DNA from: Megascapheus bottae
Taxonomy: Eukaryota; Chordata; Mammalia; Rodentia; Geomyidae
Assembly (NCBI GenBank): GCA_024803745.1
Contig: JANJXV010000024.1
Coordinates: 9,935,427-9,999,426, forward strand
Reading direction: 5' to 3'
DNA: 64,000 nucleotides
This document shows, piece by piece, positions 24,515-35,288 of this stretch. How positions within the stretch are numbered: the first letter of the stretch is position 1; each line of letters begins with the position of its first letter. The translations under genes and the position numbers were made by a program. A model generated the notes under the pieces. That model worked only from the letters and a program-made list of their open reading frames with translations. It did no database searches and was not told where the DNA came from.

Positions 24515-25845
24515 AAAGATAACAAAAGGATATACAATTAGTATTTGTGAAGGGGAATGATAGGATTATTAAAATCCTTATGGTGGATTCTTTATGACCT
24601 ATAATGTATTCGCAAGTTTGGAACTACCCATGGGATGGTTGTTTTTATTAGTTTCTTTTTATATTTAAGTAGTTGTATGAAGGAGCTGTCATTGGAAAAA
24701 GTAGTGTACAAAGACAATGAATCTTGATCAATGTCATGGGAGACAATTAACATAGTTTTTAGGAGAGTACTTGGGATCAGATTGAGCATTACTTGTCAGT
24801 GGGCACTGCCAGATTTGAAACCCAGTGAGATGGCTGTATTGCCTATAAAATATCCCTGACCTTCTTCCCTGGGGTGGGGATTTCTGTACAGTAACCATGG
24901 AATCCAACCAAAGTTTAGATTTACATTCACTGATAATAAAGATGGTTCATGAAATTAGACAGAGAATGAAGAAATATCTCCTTAAGCTTGCTTGATGGAG
25001 CGAAAATACTGAGCATTGGTCTTTGAGACCAAATAACCATGAACAGCTGCCATCATGTGACATAAAGCATTTTGTGATTTCAAAGAATGAGGTCAATAAA
25101 AGGTGAGAAATTAATATTTAATTATGAATATAAAATATGTGCCAAATCCAAATCCAGTTTCAAAATATTCTAGCTTTTAGTGACTCCTTCCTCCCTACTT
25201 ATGTTAGCATAAACCAGAAATAGGGAATTATTGAATAGATTTTAAAATAAAATCAAATGAGAAATTCCCTTCAGGTAACTACTAACAAAAATTACTGGGA
25301 TCTATAAAACTGAAAAAAGCCCATTTTTTGGATGATAAGGCATTGACATATCATAAATCACTTACAACTGCTCCTGTCAGCACATGGAAAGTTTAACTTT
25401 TTGTGTTTTTTGAGAGCTAAGCTTCAGTGCATATCAGATGGCAGAAGTTGGCCCCAAGTACTATCCAGAGTCTTTTTCTGTGTGGTCAGTAATTCAGATT
25501 GTCACAAAAAAAAGTGTCCTTGGCAGAGACAGTAAATCATATGGCAGCAGAAATAAATAAACAAGGCATAAAATCTTATTTGATTTATATTTTTGAAGTG
25601 CTATTGGTGATGAAATAGCAATAACTACTGAAAATTAATTCCAATATGCAGAAGTAACATTACTAATTACTTTCAAGTCGTTGTCTATGGATAAATGATA
25701 TATATTACATCAATTAAAATGTAAAGTAGATTTTTGGTTGTTTTTATCACATTAAAGATCAGTACTTAATGGATCATAAATATAAAGTGCTTAAAATAGA
25801 AGTCCTAAATATTATTGATGATACCAAACCTTATGCTCCTATTAT
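24515..25845. other. Unique AT-rich DNA
   Basis: Nothing recognised. Confidence 0.5.
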
Positions 25846-26690
25846 TTTAATTTTTAATTTAGTTTTATTGTCAAGGTGATGTAAGAAAGATTTACAGTTT
25901 CCTATGTAAGGTAGTGAGTGCAATTCTTGTCAAACATTGTAACCCCGCCCTTGTTTTTCTCTCACTTTCCCTCTTTCCCAATTCTCCTATCCAAGTCATA
26001 AAGTTCATTTTCTACATATTGTCTTCTGAATATCATTGTTGCTTTGGTTTACCCTTTGTTTTTGCCACCACTCTATTATTCCTCTTCCCTTCCCCAAATC
26101 AAATAAACATGTATACAAGACACAGGGCATCAGAATAATAATAATTAAAAAAAGTGACTACAGGAAATAAACCAAAGAGAAAAAAAAAGAAATAACTTCA
26201 TATTGTACATTAAAAACAACAACAATAAAGAAAATCCTCTTGTTTGCATATCTTGGGGTTCATTTTACTTAGTCTCATTTTATATGGTCAGAAGTACGTA
26301 GCTATTGAGCTATTGTGATACTTTGCTAGGACTATCCTGTACGTAAATGAAATGTTACAAATGAAGGAAATCATGGAACCTATGTTTCTTTGGGTCTGAC
26401 TAACTTCACTTAATATGATTTTTTTTCTAAGTCTTTTCATTTGCTTATGAATGGAGTGATATCATTTTTTCCTCATGGAAATATTGAACTCCATTTTGTA
26501 TATATACCATATTTTCTTGATTCATTCATCTACTGAAGGGTATCTGGGTTGGTACCCTATCTTAGCCGCAGTGAACATGGTTGTGCTGGTAGCTTTATTA
26601 TAGCCTCATTTGTTATCATTTGGGTAAATACCCATAAAAAGAGCTACTGTGAAAAGTTAAAAGTTGATTTTACATTCCTAAAATTACCTT
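25846..26690 (-). mobile_element. Old LINE-1 3' end with ORF2 tail
   Basis: Minus-strand element of an older subfamily. The 3' UTR differs from the 57-kb copy in its first 300 bases but then shares 'tttctttgggtctgac', 'cttcacttaatatgat', 'cattcatctactgaag' and 'ggtatctgggttggtaccct', the last blocks being ORF2 C-terminal codons. There are many substitutions and no open frame, and it fades out near 26690. Confidence 0.8.
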
Positions 26691-26699
26691 TGTTTCTTG

Positions 26700-26800
26700 G
26701 ACATATTCATGATACTAAATATATACATATAAGTATATCTATAAATTATATATCTATAAATTATATATATAAATTATGTATATAATGTATATATATTTCA
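26700..26800. repeat. (TA)-rich low-complexity block
   Basis: About 100 bases of nearly pure A/T with repeated 'tataaattata' words. Confidence 0.85.
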
Positions 26801-26860
26801 TCTGAAGTAAAAAACATTTAATAGACCTTTTATCTTTCAATAGTTTTCCTAGATCTTTTT

Positions 26861-27059
26861 TTTTTGGCTAGTCATTGGGCTTGAACTCAGGACCTGAGCA
26901 CTGTCCTTTGGCTTTCTCAAGGTTAGTGGTCTACCACTTGAGCCACAGCACCACTTACAGTTTTTCTATGTATGTGGTCATTGAGGAATCAAGGAATTGA
27001 ACCTGGGTCTTCGTGCATGCTAGGCAAGCACTCTCTCACTAGACCAAACTTCTGGCCTT
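26861..27059 (-). mobile_element. IDL-Geo SINE with 12-bp target duplication
   Basis: Minus-strand copy: T run at the left, Geo module with 'ggtctaccacttgagccaca', IDL monomer with 'tgcatgctaggcaagcactc'. The duplication ctagatcttttt lies at 26849-26860 and 27060-27071. A small internal duplication ('gaggaatcaaggaattgaac', about 26982-27001) lies in the IDL B-box region. Confidence 0.92.
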
Positions 27060-27071
27060 CTAGATCTTTTT

Positions 27072-29204
27072 ATATAATGACCTTATTAGGAAGTCAGTAC
27101 TAAAAGATTTCCCTTTAGTTTGTGTGCTCTAAAAATTTAGCTGAAAATAGAACAATATGATTAGTTTGGACATATCATTGATTGTTAATTTAAAAATCAA
27201 CAGGCAAGAGTTAGAGACTACATTCTGCTACAATAAGGAAGAAAGTTGGCAGCTGCAGGATCCATGTGGTCATGAATTCCCCTAGCCTCTTACAGAGGCA
27301 CTTGTCACAGTGTTGCTTAGATACCATGTATTACGATACACGTGGGGGACCTCATTCCTGCCTTTCATGTTTTGTAGCCTGTGGGACTTCCATAAAAGTA
27401 ATCTGATAAAGTTGAGGGGAAGTCTGAATGGTGTTACATAGGAAAGAGGCTATGTGAACTCCAACTTCATAGGTGTATTAGTCAGAAGAAAAAAATTATT
27501 CTAGATTAAACTTTCCCAACATGGTAGAGCTGGGGGTGATTGTGCAGAGTAGCTCAGAGCAACACAGACAATCTTATTTTAGCAAAGAAGCTGGGAACAG
27601 AATGGCCACACATTTGTTCCTTACTATTTTGCTTCTTCCATCCAGACCTGACCTAGGAGATGATGAGGTAGGGTTTTATTCCCTTGTTACTCCTCTAATG
27701 GAGACAACTTCTCAAGCATACACAAAGCTATTCTTTTCAACCTCCTTGGTGCTTCTTCATCCAATCAAGCTGACAGCAGATTAAGAAAGCCTGAGTCACA
27801 CAAATTCTTGACCTGTGGTGAGGAGAAAAATTTAATTTTCCTTTTTGTGGATTTTCAGGCAATCAGAGAGATTATGGACTAATTCTGTGGAAAATTTTAT
27901 TTGTCTGTCAAAAAATTGAACTATGTAATTTTGATAATCACCTCTGTGAAGTACTCCGATGCCTACTGGTGAGAAGGCATTTGTGAATACAAGAAGTATT
28001 TGCTGTGCCAAAATTTGAGAGAACTGCAATCAATCTGTGTACTTTTAATAATAATACATGAAATCTGGTGCCTTCCAGAATACCAAGGAAATAGATGTTA
28101 CAAGACCAGAAAACTGAAATCTTCCTTTTTTAACCTCTCATTTTAAAGAAGACTACTGCTTACCACAAGATGTAATTGTGACTAAAGATAAACTTGAATC
28201 TGATAACATACTGTTTCCACATAAACTTTACTTATCTGTGCTTCTAAAATATATGTTAATATTTTAAGTAGTTATACAAAAAGTTTCTATTTATCAAAGC
28301 AGTTTATGAACATAATATATCTTGATTAATGGTGCACCTTTCAACATTCTTGCCCATCCTTTTTTCCCCCAAAACCACTATGCAATTACTTTTTAAAGCT
28401 GGATTTGGTACTTTATACTACTACCTTCCATCATGGTGGATGAAACCTATCAAGAAGTTATAAGTTAGTCTTTATATAACCAAATTTTGTATATCAATAT
28501 TAAAGTAAAAAAATCAATGATTGCTACCATCTATTAAGGCTAATTTTATTATCATCATGTCTAGTGATAATTTTCTTTGGGGAAATAAGTTGAAATATTC
28601 ATAGTTCAGCTGTAAGTAAAGGTAGTTCTGTCAAGCAGGATCTAATAGTATTTTGAGTGATTTGTTGCACGATTAATTATATTAGGTTATAGTTTTTTCA
28701 TCTGAGATCCAATTGTTAACCTGGTATTTGACTTTGGGTACAAAAAAATGACATAGGCAGAAAATGAGTAGTTTTCTATTATGTGTTTATAATTTGATAT
28801 ATTTTGAAGTGAGCTGGGATTGAAGAATTATACTAAAAGAATCAGAGATAAATGGGGAAAGGCAATGAAATTGATTTATTATAAATTTTAATTTAATGAC
28901 AAACTTTATTTTTCATGTTAGTTTACTTGCAACCAAGAAATCATTTCCCAAGACAAATTGCTAGTGAGTAAAAACAGTAATAGTTCCTCCTACATCACGT
29001 AAATAACAAAGTAAGTCCTGAGGTCTACTTAATTCTCTTGATGTGCTCCCTTTGCAAACAGGACCAATAGATTCAAGTATTCCATTCCATTCTATAAGGG
29101 AAATTAGGATAAGTCTTAAGCAAAATTAAGTTAAAAGCAAAATAATTGCCTTGCAAAAGTAAGGTAATTTGTTTTTAAGTACATTCATTTTTAAACAGTT
29201 ACCG
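27072..29204. other. Unique DNA, nothing recognised
   Basis: About 2.1 kb. Chance frames at 27521-27784 (plus) and 27832-28029 (minus) have no recognisable domain. Confidence 0.5.
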
Positions 29205-29339
29205 CATCCTAATTTTCTCCCACTTACCTTTCCTTTCTCCCCATCCCCCAAATTTGTAACATAACCATAACCCCCTTGCTTATCACCATTTCAATAAAGA
29301 TAAATAAGAGAAAGAAGTGCTTTAATTGCATTATTTTTC

Positions 29340-29458
29340 TCATATAGTTTCATTGTAATTAATAGAAGGGTTACATTATATTCATCAGATAGAATGTGCA
29401 TTACTTCACAAACATTGATACCCTTTCTTATGTCTTGGTCCTCATTTCTCTCCTTTAA
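29340..29458 (-). mobile_element. Short LINE-1 3' UTR fragment
   Basis: About 120 bases match the terminal 3' UTR blocks ('aattaatagaagggttacat', 'gtgcattacttcacaaaca', 'ttgatacc'), minus strand. Possible older LINE-1 tail sequence precedes it at 29205-29320. Confidence 0.75.
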
Positions 29459-29889
29459 TTGCATTCTTAATACAGAAAAAAATTACATTTTTCTTACTAA
29501 CTCACAAACAAGGCCAGATATTCAGTTCTACATAAACATCAGTTCTGTTTCATATGGGTCAATTTTATATTATCAGATTCAGTTTTATGTTATAAAAGTC
29601 TAATCTTGGTTAATATGATTAGTAGATGCATTATTCAGAATTAGAAATGAAGACAGTATTTCAAATATACACATCTATACTTACATATATGTACTCACAT
29701 GTCAAGTCTTCAATATATTGCTTAGTTCATTGCATTAAGATGTTACACTTGTTCATTAAAATAGGAAAATGAAGTGATAAAATGAGTGTTTTGCCTATAG
29801 TTCTTTATATTTTCACTGTTATTTATTTTAAAGACAGAAAAATTTATTCTCACTTGTTTTTCTTACTAGTGAAAAATAAGGATCCAGAC

Positions 29890-30036
29890 ATTCAAAACAC
29901 TGTAGTTTCAGTGGCACTCTTGGTGGTTAATTGTAGATATGACTCTCAGGGACGTTGCTGCCCTGGTTGATTTCAAAGTCTGATCTTCAGATCTCAGTCT
30001 TCTGAGTAGCTATACTTAAGCAAATTGCACCTGGCT
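29890..30036 (-). mobile_element. B1-headed dimeric SINE, 3'-truncated
   Basis: Only the 7SL-like head and linker remain: 'tcttggtggttaattgta' linker and 'cagatctcagtcttctgagt' head (opposite strand). The right module is absent. Confidence 0.8.
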
Positions 30037-31398
30037 ACAGTGACACTCTTGGCAAACTTCTATCATGTGGCTCCTTGGGGGGATATTAAAGCAGAAGGAA
30101 GAGTAATTCTAGCTTTGGAATACTGGCACATTGCAGGAAATAAATGTCCATCTTACAAATCATCCTTTGTGTTTATTTTCTGTTAACTTTATAGTCTCTA
30201 TTATCATTGGAAATTATGCACATTTTAATGTTTTTATTCCAGTGGGGGTTTTTTGCCTTTATAATAGATCTAGGACATATGTGTAAAATCTAATTCAACT
30301 AACTGAACACTTTGAGAAGTAATTGCTAGAATCCTAGTAATTGCTAGTGTTAATTAAAATATCATAGCTAATGTATCATAGATTGAAATTAAATTAGACT
30401 CCATGGTGAAAATTCTGGCAAGAGGGAAACATAAGTTGTTTCTTGACGGTTGGAAATCCTATTTTCGAGTGTTTATACTTGAGGGGAATATAATGTCTGT
30501 ATGGTATATAATGAGACTATTTACTGAGTGTTTGAAGTCTGAATGCCAGGAAAATGACTTCTACCCCCAGCAAATCTAGGTTTAAAACCATCACAATGGC
30601 ATATGAAGACAAAACATTGATTCAATACTGTGTATAATCAGTAATTAGTTTTCATTTACAAAACTAATTATCCATTCTGTGACTCAATAGTATTTTTGTG
30701 TTCACTTAGCTCATAGGAGACTATTTCTATTAATAATAAATAGCAGTAAAACAGTCCCTAAAAAGGGCTCCTATATTACTTTTACTTATTCAATTGATTA
30801 AGTATAGTGAATCACCAAAATGAAGCTAAAATATCCAAAGTAATTTTTGCATGAAACCTAAATGTGTATAGGTTAATTATCTAAGGTTTCTGGAACTTAT
30901 ACTACATAAAGTCATCATACATGTAATATACAGAGCAGCTTAACAATCAACCAATCTCTTCAACTGTGTGCTAATTGTGAGTCAGTATTTATTCAGTCTC
31001 AGCCTAACTGTGATAAAAGTGAACCCAGAATTTAATGAAGATGGAACACTTACGCATGTGTTAGTGTGCTGATGTGGTCAGTATGGTCAATATGTGGTAA
31101 GAGAGACACACTAAGATATAAAGGAGCCAGAATAAAAAGAAGAAAGAAGAGAAGAGAGTACATTCGATGAAGGTAAATAAAACAGCTCGTGGTCTAGAAC
31201 AGAGTAGGTTAGTAGGTTGGGACAATTAATTGTGAAAGCACTTGAATTAGTATATTTTTTAATATAAATAGTAGAAATTTGAACTAAAAATGTTTACTTT
31301 CGTAAGCAGCTTATCCTTTTCCCAATACTTCACAGTGACAGAAGGATGATTTCATGACTACTCCATTTGGTGAAACAATACTATAATTAGAGACTTGC
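30037..31398. other. Unique AT-rich DNA
   Basis: Nothing recognised. Confidence 0.5.
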
Positions 31399-31405
31399 CT
31401 TCTTC

Positions 31406-32226
31406 TTTTTTTTCATTTAAGACTTTTTTAATTATAATTAATAGAGGGGTTACAGTTCTATTCACCAGATAGAAGATGCATTACTTCACACACATTGATA
31501 CCCTGTCTCATGTTTTGGTCCCTCTTTCCCTCTCCCCACCACCTCCCCTAATCTTATTTTCTTCCCTTCCCTTTCCTATTTCAAATAAACAAATAAATGC
31601 ATATACAATATACCAAATAACAAGGTAAGATATTGTAACAATGTGAGATTAACCAAGGGACAACAAAAGAGATGAGATATAACATAGGACATTAAAAACA
31701 ACAATCACACGTTATACTGCTCTTGGTTCCATATCCTGGAGGTCTTTTCATTTAGCCTCATCAAATATGGCCTTATGTGTCTAGGTTTTAAAGAAATGCA
31801 AATCAAAACAACTCTGAGATTCCACCTCACTCCAGTTGGAATGGCCATTATCAAGAAATCTAGTAACAGCTGCTGGTGGAGCTGTGGTCAGGAGGGATCA
31901 TTACTACACTGTTGGTGGGAGTGTAAACTCATTCAAGCACTATGGAAATCAGTATGGCAGTTCCTCAAAAGACTAAACAGAGCTCCCTATGACCCAGTAA
32001 TTCCACTACTTGGCATTTACCCAGCCATCCAGAAACAAGGGCATAATAAATCCACTAGCACAATGATGTTCATTGCAGCACTATTTACCATAGCAAAGAT
32101 ATGGAGCCAACCCAGATGTCCCTCAGTTGATGAGTGGATCAACAAGATGTGGTATTTATATACAATGGAATTCTATGCTGCCATCAGAAGGAATGACCGC
32201 CCCATCTGTAAAGAAATGAAAAGACT
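31406..32226 (-). mobile_element. Second 5'-inverted (twin-primed) LINE-1
   Basis: The insertion is on the minus strand. Its 3' end lies at the left: a T run at 31406-31413, then 3' UTR in minus orientation to about 31785. The right part, 31786-32226, is ORF2 sequence in plus orientation, i.e. inverted relative to the 3' part. The inner end of the inverted arm is the upstream end of the ORF2 piece and the outer end its downstream end, as twin priming predicts. The duplication is unclear: 'cttcttc' occurs at 31399-31405 and 32225-32231, with 'agactt' near both. Confidence 0.88.
31786..32226 (+). pseudogene. LINE-1 ORF2 C-terminal fragment, inverted arm
   Basis: An open plus-strand frame of about 147 codons of the ORF2 C-terminus: '[20 protein letters not shown]', '[19 protein letters not shown]', '[19 protein letters not shown]', '[17 protein letters not shown]'. 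The first Cys of the usual 'CWR.CGQEG' is kept as 'CWWSCGQEG', so the Cys-rich knuckle is essentially complete. The frame has stayed open by chance or youth. It starts inside the protein and has no catalytic domain. Confidence 0.93.
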
Positions 32227-32427
32227 TCTTCCATCTTTTTGATTGTTGGATTTTTCCTGGTACGGACTTTAACTTGAGTATAATGTGATGTTTCCAAGCA
32301 GCACTTATTTATTCCTTGGACCCTTCAGAGACAGAGCAGGGAGTTCTTCTTATGTTTCCCGAATAAAATTTTGAGAGATTCTTCTACCAATATCTTAGGA
32401 GGCACACATCACAGTTGATTGTACACA

Positions 32428-32628
32428 CCTGGGGTCAGGAACATGGCCTAGTGGTAGAGTGCTCACCTAGCATGTATGAAACCCTGGGTTTGATTCCTCA
32501 GTACCACAGACACAGAAAAAGCCAAAATAGATCTGTGGATCAAGTGGTAGAGCACTAGCCTTGAGCAAAAATTGTACGAGGACAGTGTCTAGGTCCTGAG
32601 TTCAAGCCCCAGGACAGGCAAAAAAATT
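32428..32628 (+). mobile_element. IDL-Geo SINE
   Basis: IDL monomer at 32438-32515 ('catggcctagtggtagagtg', 'gggtttgattcctcagtacc'), Geo module from about 32520 ('atcaagtggtagagcactag') ending 'caggacaggc' plus A tail. There is no clean duplication. Confidence 0.9.
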
Positions 32629-33060
32629 AATTTTTCACACCTATCCACAGGTAAAAAAAACAATCAATTCTGGGAAAAGTTTTTTCAAAATGGCCTACAA
32701 TAGTGCAAATCTAATTGCTCCATAAATAACTGATAATTAGAGTTAGTGATACTGGTATAAAGGAAAAGTATTCCAGTTTGTAAGGTTTGTAACTGTGCCA
32801 ACACTATTTGGGTCAACCCTTTTCCATTTGTAACAATCAATACTTTTTCATTTATATTAAAATAGGTAACATTTAAAGTAGGCAATATTAAAAAACATCA
32901 TCTATGTCAATATTAATTTTAGATCATGTTTTGATTTATTCATTTTCATATATCAATTGGGAACACAACTTTAAGAAGATTGTGAGAACGCTGAATTGAA
33001 GTGTATATGTAAGTGTGAGTTATGGCTATCTATATGCAAGAGAAAGGGAGAGAAAGAAGA
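32629..33060. other. Unique AT-rich DNA
   Basis: Nothing recognised. Confidence 0.5.
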
Positions 33061-33066
33061 CAGGGA

Positions 33067-33169
33067 GGGGCCTGGAGTTTGGCCTAGTGGTAGAGTGCTT
33101 GCCTAGCAGGCAGGACGACCCGCGTTCGATTCCTTGGGTAAGGGTGCTGGCAAAAAAAAAAAAAAAAAG
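33067..33169 (+). mobile_element. IDL monomer with pure A tail (internally deleted or monomeric SINE)
   Basis: Only the ID/tRNA-Ala-like left monomer is present: A-box region 'tggcctagtggtagagtgct' and B-box region 'cgttcgattcct'. It passes almost directly into the terminal 'gctggc' and about 16 A. CpGs in 'gacccgcgttcga' are kept, suggesting youth. It is either a SINE that lost its Geo module between short repeats or a true monomer; the retained 'gctggc' terminus favours deletion. Confidence 0.85.
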
Positions 33170-33234
33170 AGATGGAGAATGCATAATTAGAAAGCAATTG
33201 GCTCTAGAACATGGAAACAAGAGCTTTATTTTGT

Positions 33235-33730
33235 GTGATTGTTTTTCTTAATGTACTACGTTATGTCTCTTCTCTTTTTTTGCCCTTATGGTTAATCTCA
33301 TATTGTTACTGTATCTTACTTTGTTACTTAGTATATTGTATATGTGATTATTAGTTTATTTGGTTTTTTCCCCAGTCCTGGGCTTTAGCTCAGGGCCTGA
33401 GCCCTGTCTTTGGACTTTCTCAAGGCTAGAGCTCTACCACTTGAGCCTCAGCACCACTTTCGGCTTTTTTCTATGCATGTGGTACCAAGGAATCGAACTG
33501 GAGTCTTCCTGCATGCTAGGCAAGCACTCTACCACTAGGCCAAACTCCTGGCCCTTATTAGTTTATTTGAAATGGGAAAGTGAAAGGGGGCAATCAAGAT
33601 GATTGGGAGGGGGGAGAAGAGAGAAATGGGGACAAAAACATGAGATGGGGTATCAATGTGAGAAGTAAAGCCTACTACCTGACACATGTGACTGTCACCC
33701 CTCTATACATTATCCCAACAATAAAAAAGT
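33235..33730 (+). mobile_element. 5'-truncated LINE-1 3' UTR split by a SINE
   Basis: Plus-strand LINE-1 tail: 'cttaatgtactacgttatgt', 'ttactttgttacttagtata', then after the SINE a G-rich stretch ('gggaggggggagaagag'), 'aatggggacaaaaacatgag', 'ctgtcacccctctatac' and an 'aataaaaaag' end. Comparable blocks end the copy at 23.7 kb. Confidence 0.87.
33363..33554 (-). mobile_element. IDL-Geo SINE nested in LINE-1, 15-bp duplication
   Basis: Minus-strand copy with 'cccagtcctgggctttagct' (Geo end), 'ctctaccacttgagcctcag' and IDL 'tgcatgctaggcaagcactc'. The duplication ttattagtttatttg is identical at 33348-33362 and 33555-33569. The LINE-1 text is continuous when it is removed. Confidence 0.95.
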
Positions 33731-33734
33731 AAGC

Positions 33735-34215
33735 AATTAGCAATTAATAATGTAACAATTTTCCAGTCTTCCATACTTTCTGAATCTAACATTGTGCTTG
33801 GTGATGTGCTATGTCTATATCTATAGCTATAGGTATTTATAGAGTGATATACAGAAAGAATCTATTGAATATGAAGATTGGACCTGAAATTTTTATGTCT
33901 ATATTTTAAGTGAACCACTTCAAAAATAATTGCCACCAATATTCATACAAAATTATAATGAGGTTAAACATAAGTAGCAACAAAGTAAAGAAAATATTCT
34001 TCTTATTTGGGAAATGAAATGATAGTGATAGACTATACACATTAGAATAGTGTTGCTCTTCTTTTCATATAGCAGTCCAATAGTGGAACAGCAACCCAAA
34101 TCATTCAAATAGCATTACTTTAATATACAGCAAATATGCTCCCTTTAATGATCTCTGATGTAAATTGAGCTTCATTATATTTATAAATTATCTTGTTAAC
34201 TAATACTTCCTTGGT
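33735..34215. other. Unique AT-rich DNA
   Basis: Nothing recognised. Confidence 0.5.
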
Positions 34216-34910
34216 GTAACATTTTTCTTTTAATTATTTTTTGCATTATATTGTTATTGTAAAGGTAATGTACAGACAGGTTGGTTAGAATTACATACAT
34301 TAGAAAGAGAATACATTTTTTGAACAAGCTCACTCCTCTCACTTTCTCCCAGTTTTTCCTTCCCATCCAAATCCATAAGCTGTATAGTTCATTTTCAACA
34401 TAATGTCTAGTATCATTGCTGCATTTGTTCACCCCTTGTCTCACCTTTTGTATGCCCCCCGACCCTCCCAAAGACAGCTAAATGAACAAACAAGACAACA
34501 GGTAAATAAACCCAAAACAGCAACAAAGAAAGCACCCTTCTTATTTCCATTTCCTGGAGTTTAATTCAATAAATATTATTTCATACTCCAGATACACATA
34601 ACTATTGAGCCTTTGTGATCCTCTCCTAAGAATATACTACTTTGGTCTCACTCTGAGCAAATGCTTAGAGATCGGTACAATTTACAATGTCTCAGTGGAT
34701 ATTTTTAATCATCTACTGTGTTTAATTGTAGATTTATAAGCACATTCTAGTTACCATAAATGAATGAAACCATACAACCTATATTCCTTTAGGTCTGGTT
34801 TACTTAACTTAATATAATTTTTTCTAAATCTTTTAATATTTTATGAATGGTACAATATCATTCTTTCTGATGGATGAGTAGAATTTTCCATTGTTTACAA
34901 CTTCTTAAAG
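34216..34910 (-). mobile_element. Old LINE-1 3' end
   Basis: Same older subfamily and block order as 25846-26690: 'tattgttattgtaaaggtaa', 'gtagttcattttcaacata'-like block, 'cttatttccatttcctggag', 'attcctttaggtctgg', 'cttaacttaatataat', 'tctgatggatgagtagaatt'. It is minus-strand, with no open ORF2. Confidence 0.75.
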
Positions 34911-35100
34911 GTAATAAAAACATAATTAAAAGGAAATACCTTGATTTAGCAGAAGCTTCACATTGCTTGCCATTTCCCTTCTCTCCTGATGAGGCTTGAT
35001 ATATCAAAGGAATTGTTGTTACTCATTCATAAAAAACTTTCATTCTCTCTGGAGTCATTCTATTATTAGTGTGTCAGACAAATAAGGAAGATTTGTTTTT

Positions 35101-35274
35101 CCGGTCTTGGGACTTGAACTCTAGGCCTAGGGCTTTCTAAAGGCCAGCACTCAACCACTTGAACCACAACACCTTTTTCGACCTTTTCTGTGTATGTAGC
35201 ACCAAGGAATCGAACCCAGTGCTTCATACACTCAAGGCAAGCATTCTACCACTAGGCCACACTCCACGCCTGGA
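35101..35274 (-). mobile_element. IDL-Geo SINE with imperfect duplication
   Basis: Minus-strand copy with an internally shortened Geo module ('ggactttcaa'-type block replaced by 'gggctttctaaaggccag') and IDL 'gcattctaccactaggccac'. The duplication aagattt(g/a)ttttt lies at 35088-35100 and from 35275. Confidence 0.88.
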
Positions 35275-35288
35275 AAGATTTATTTTTT

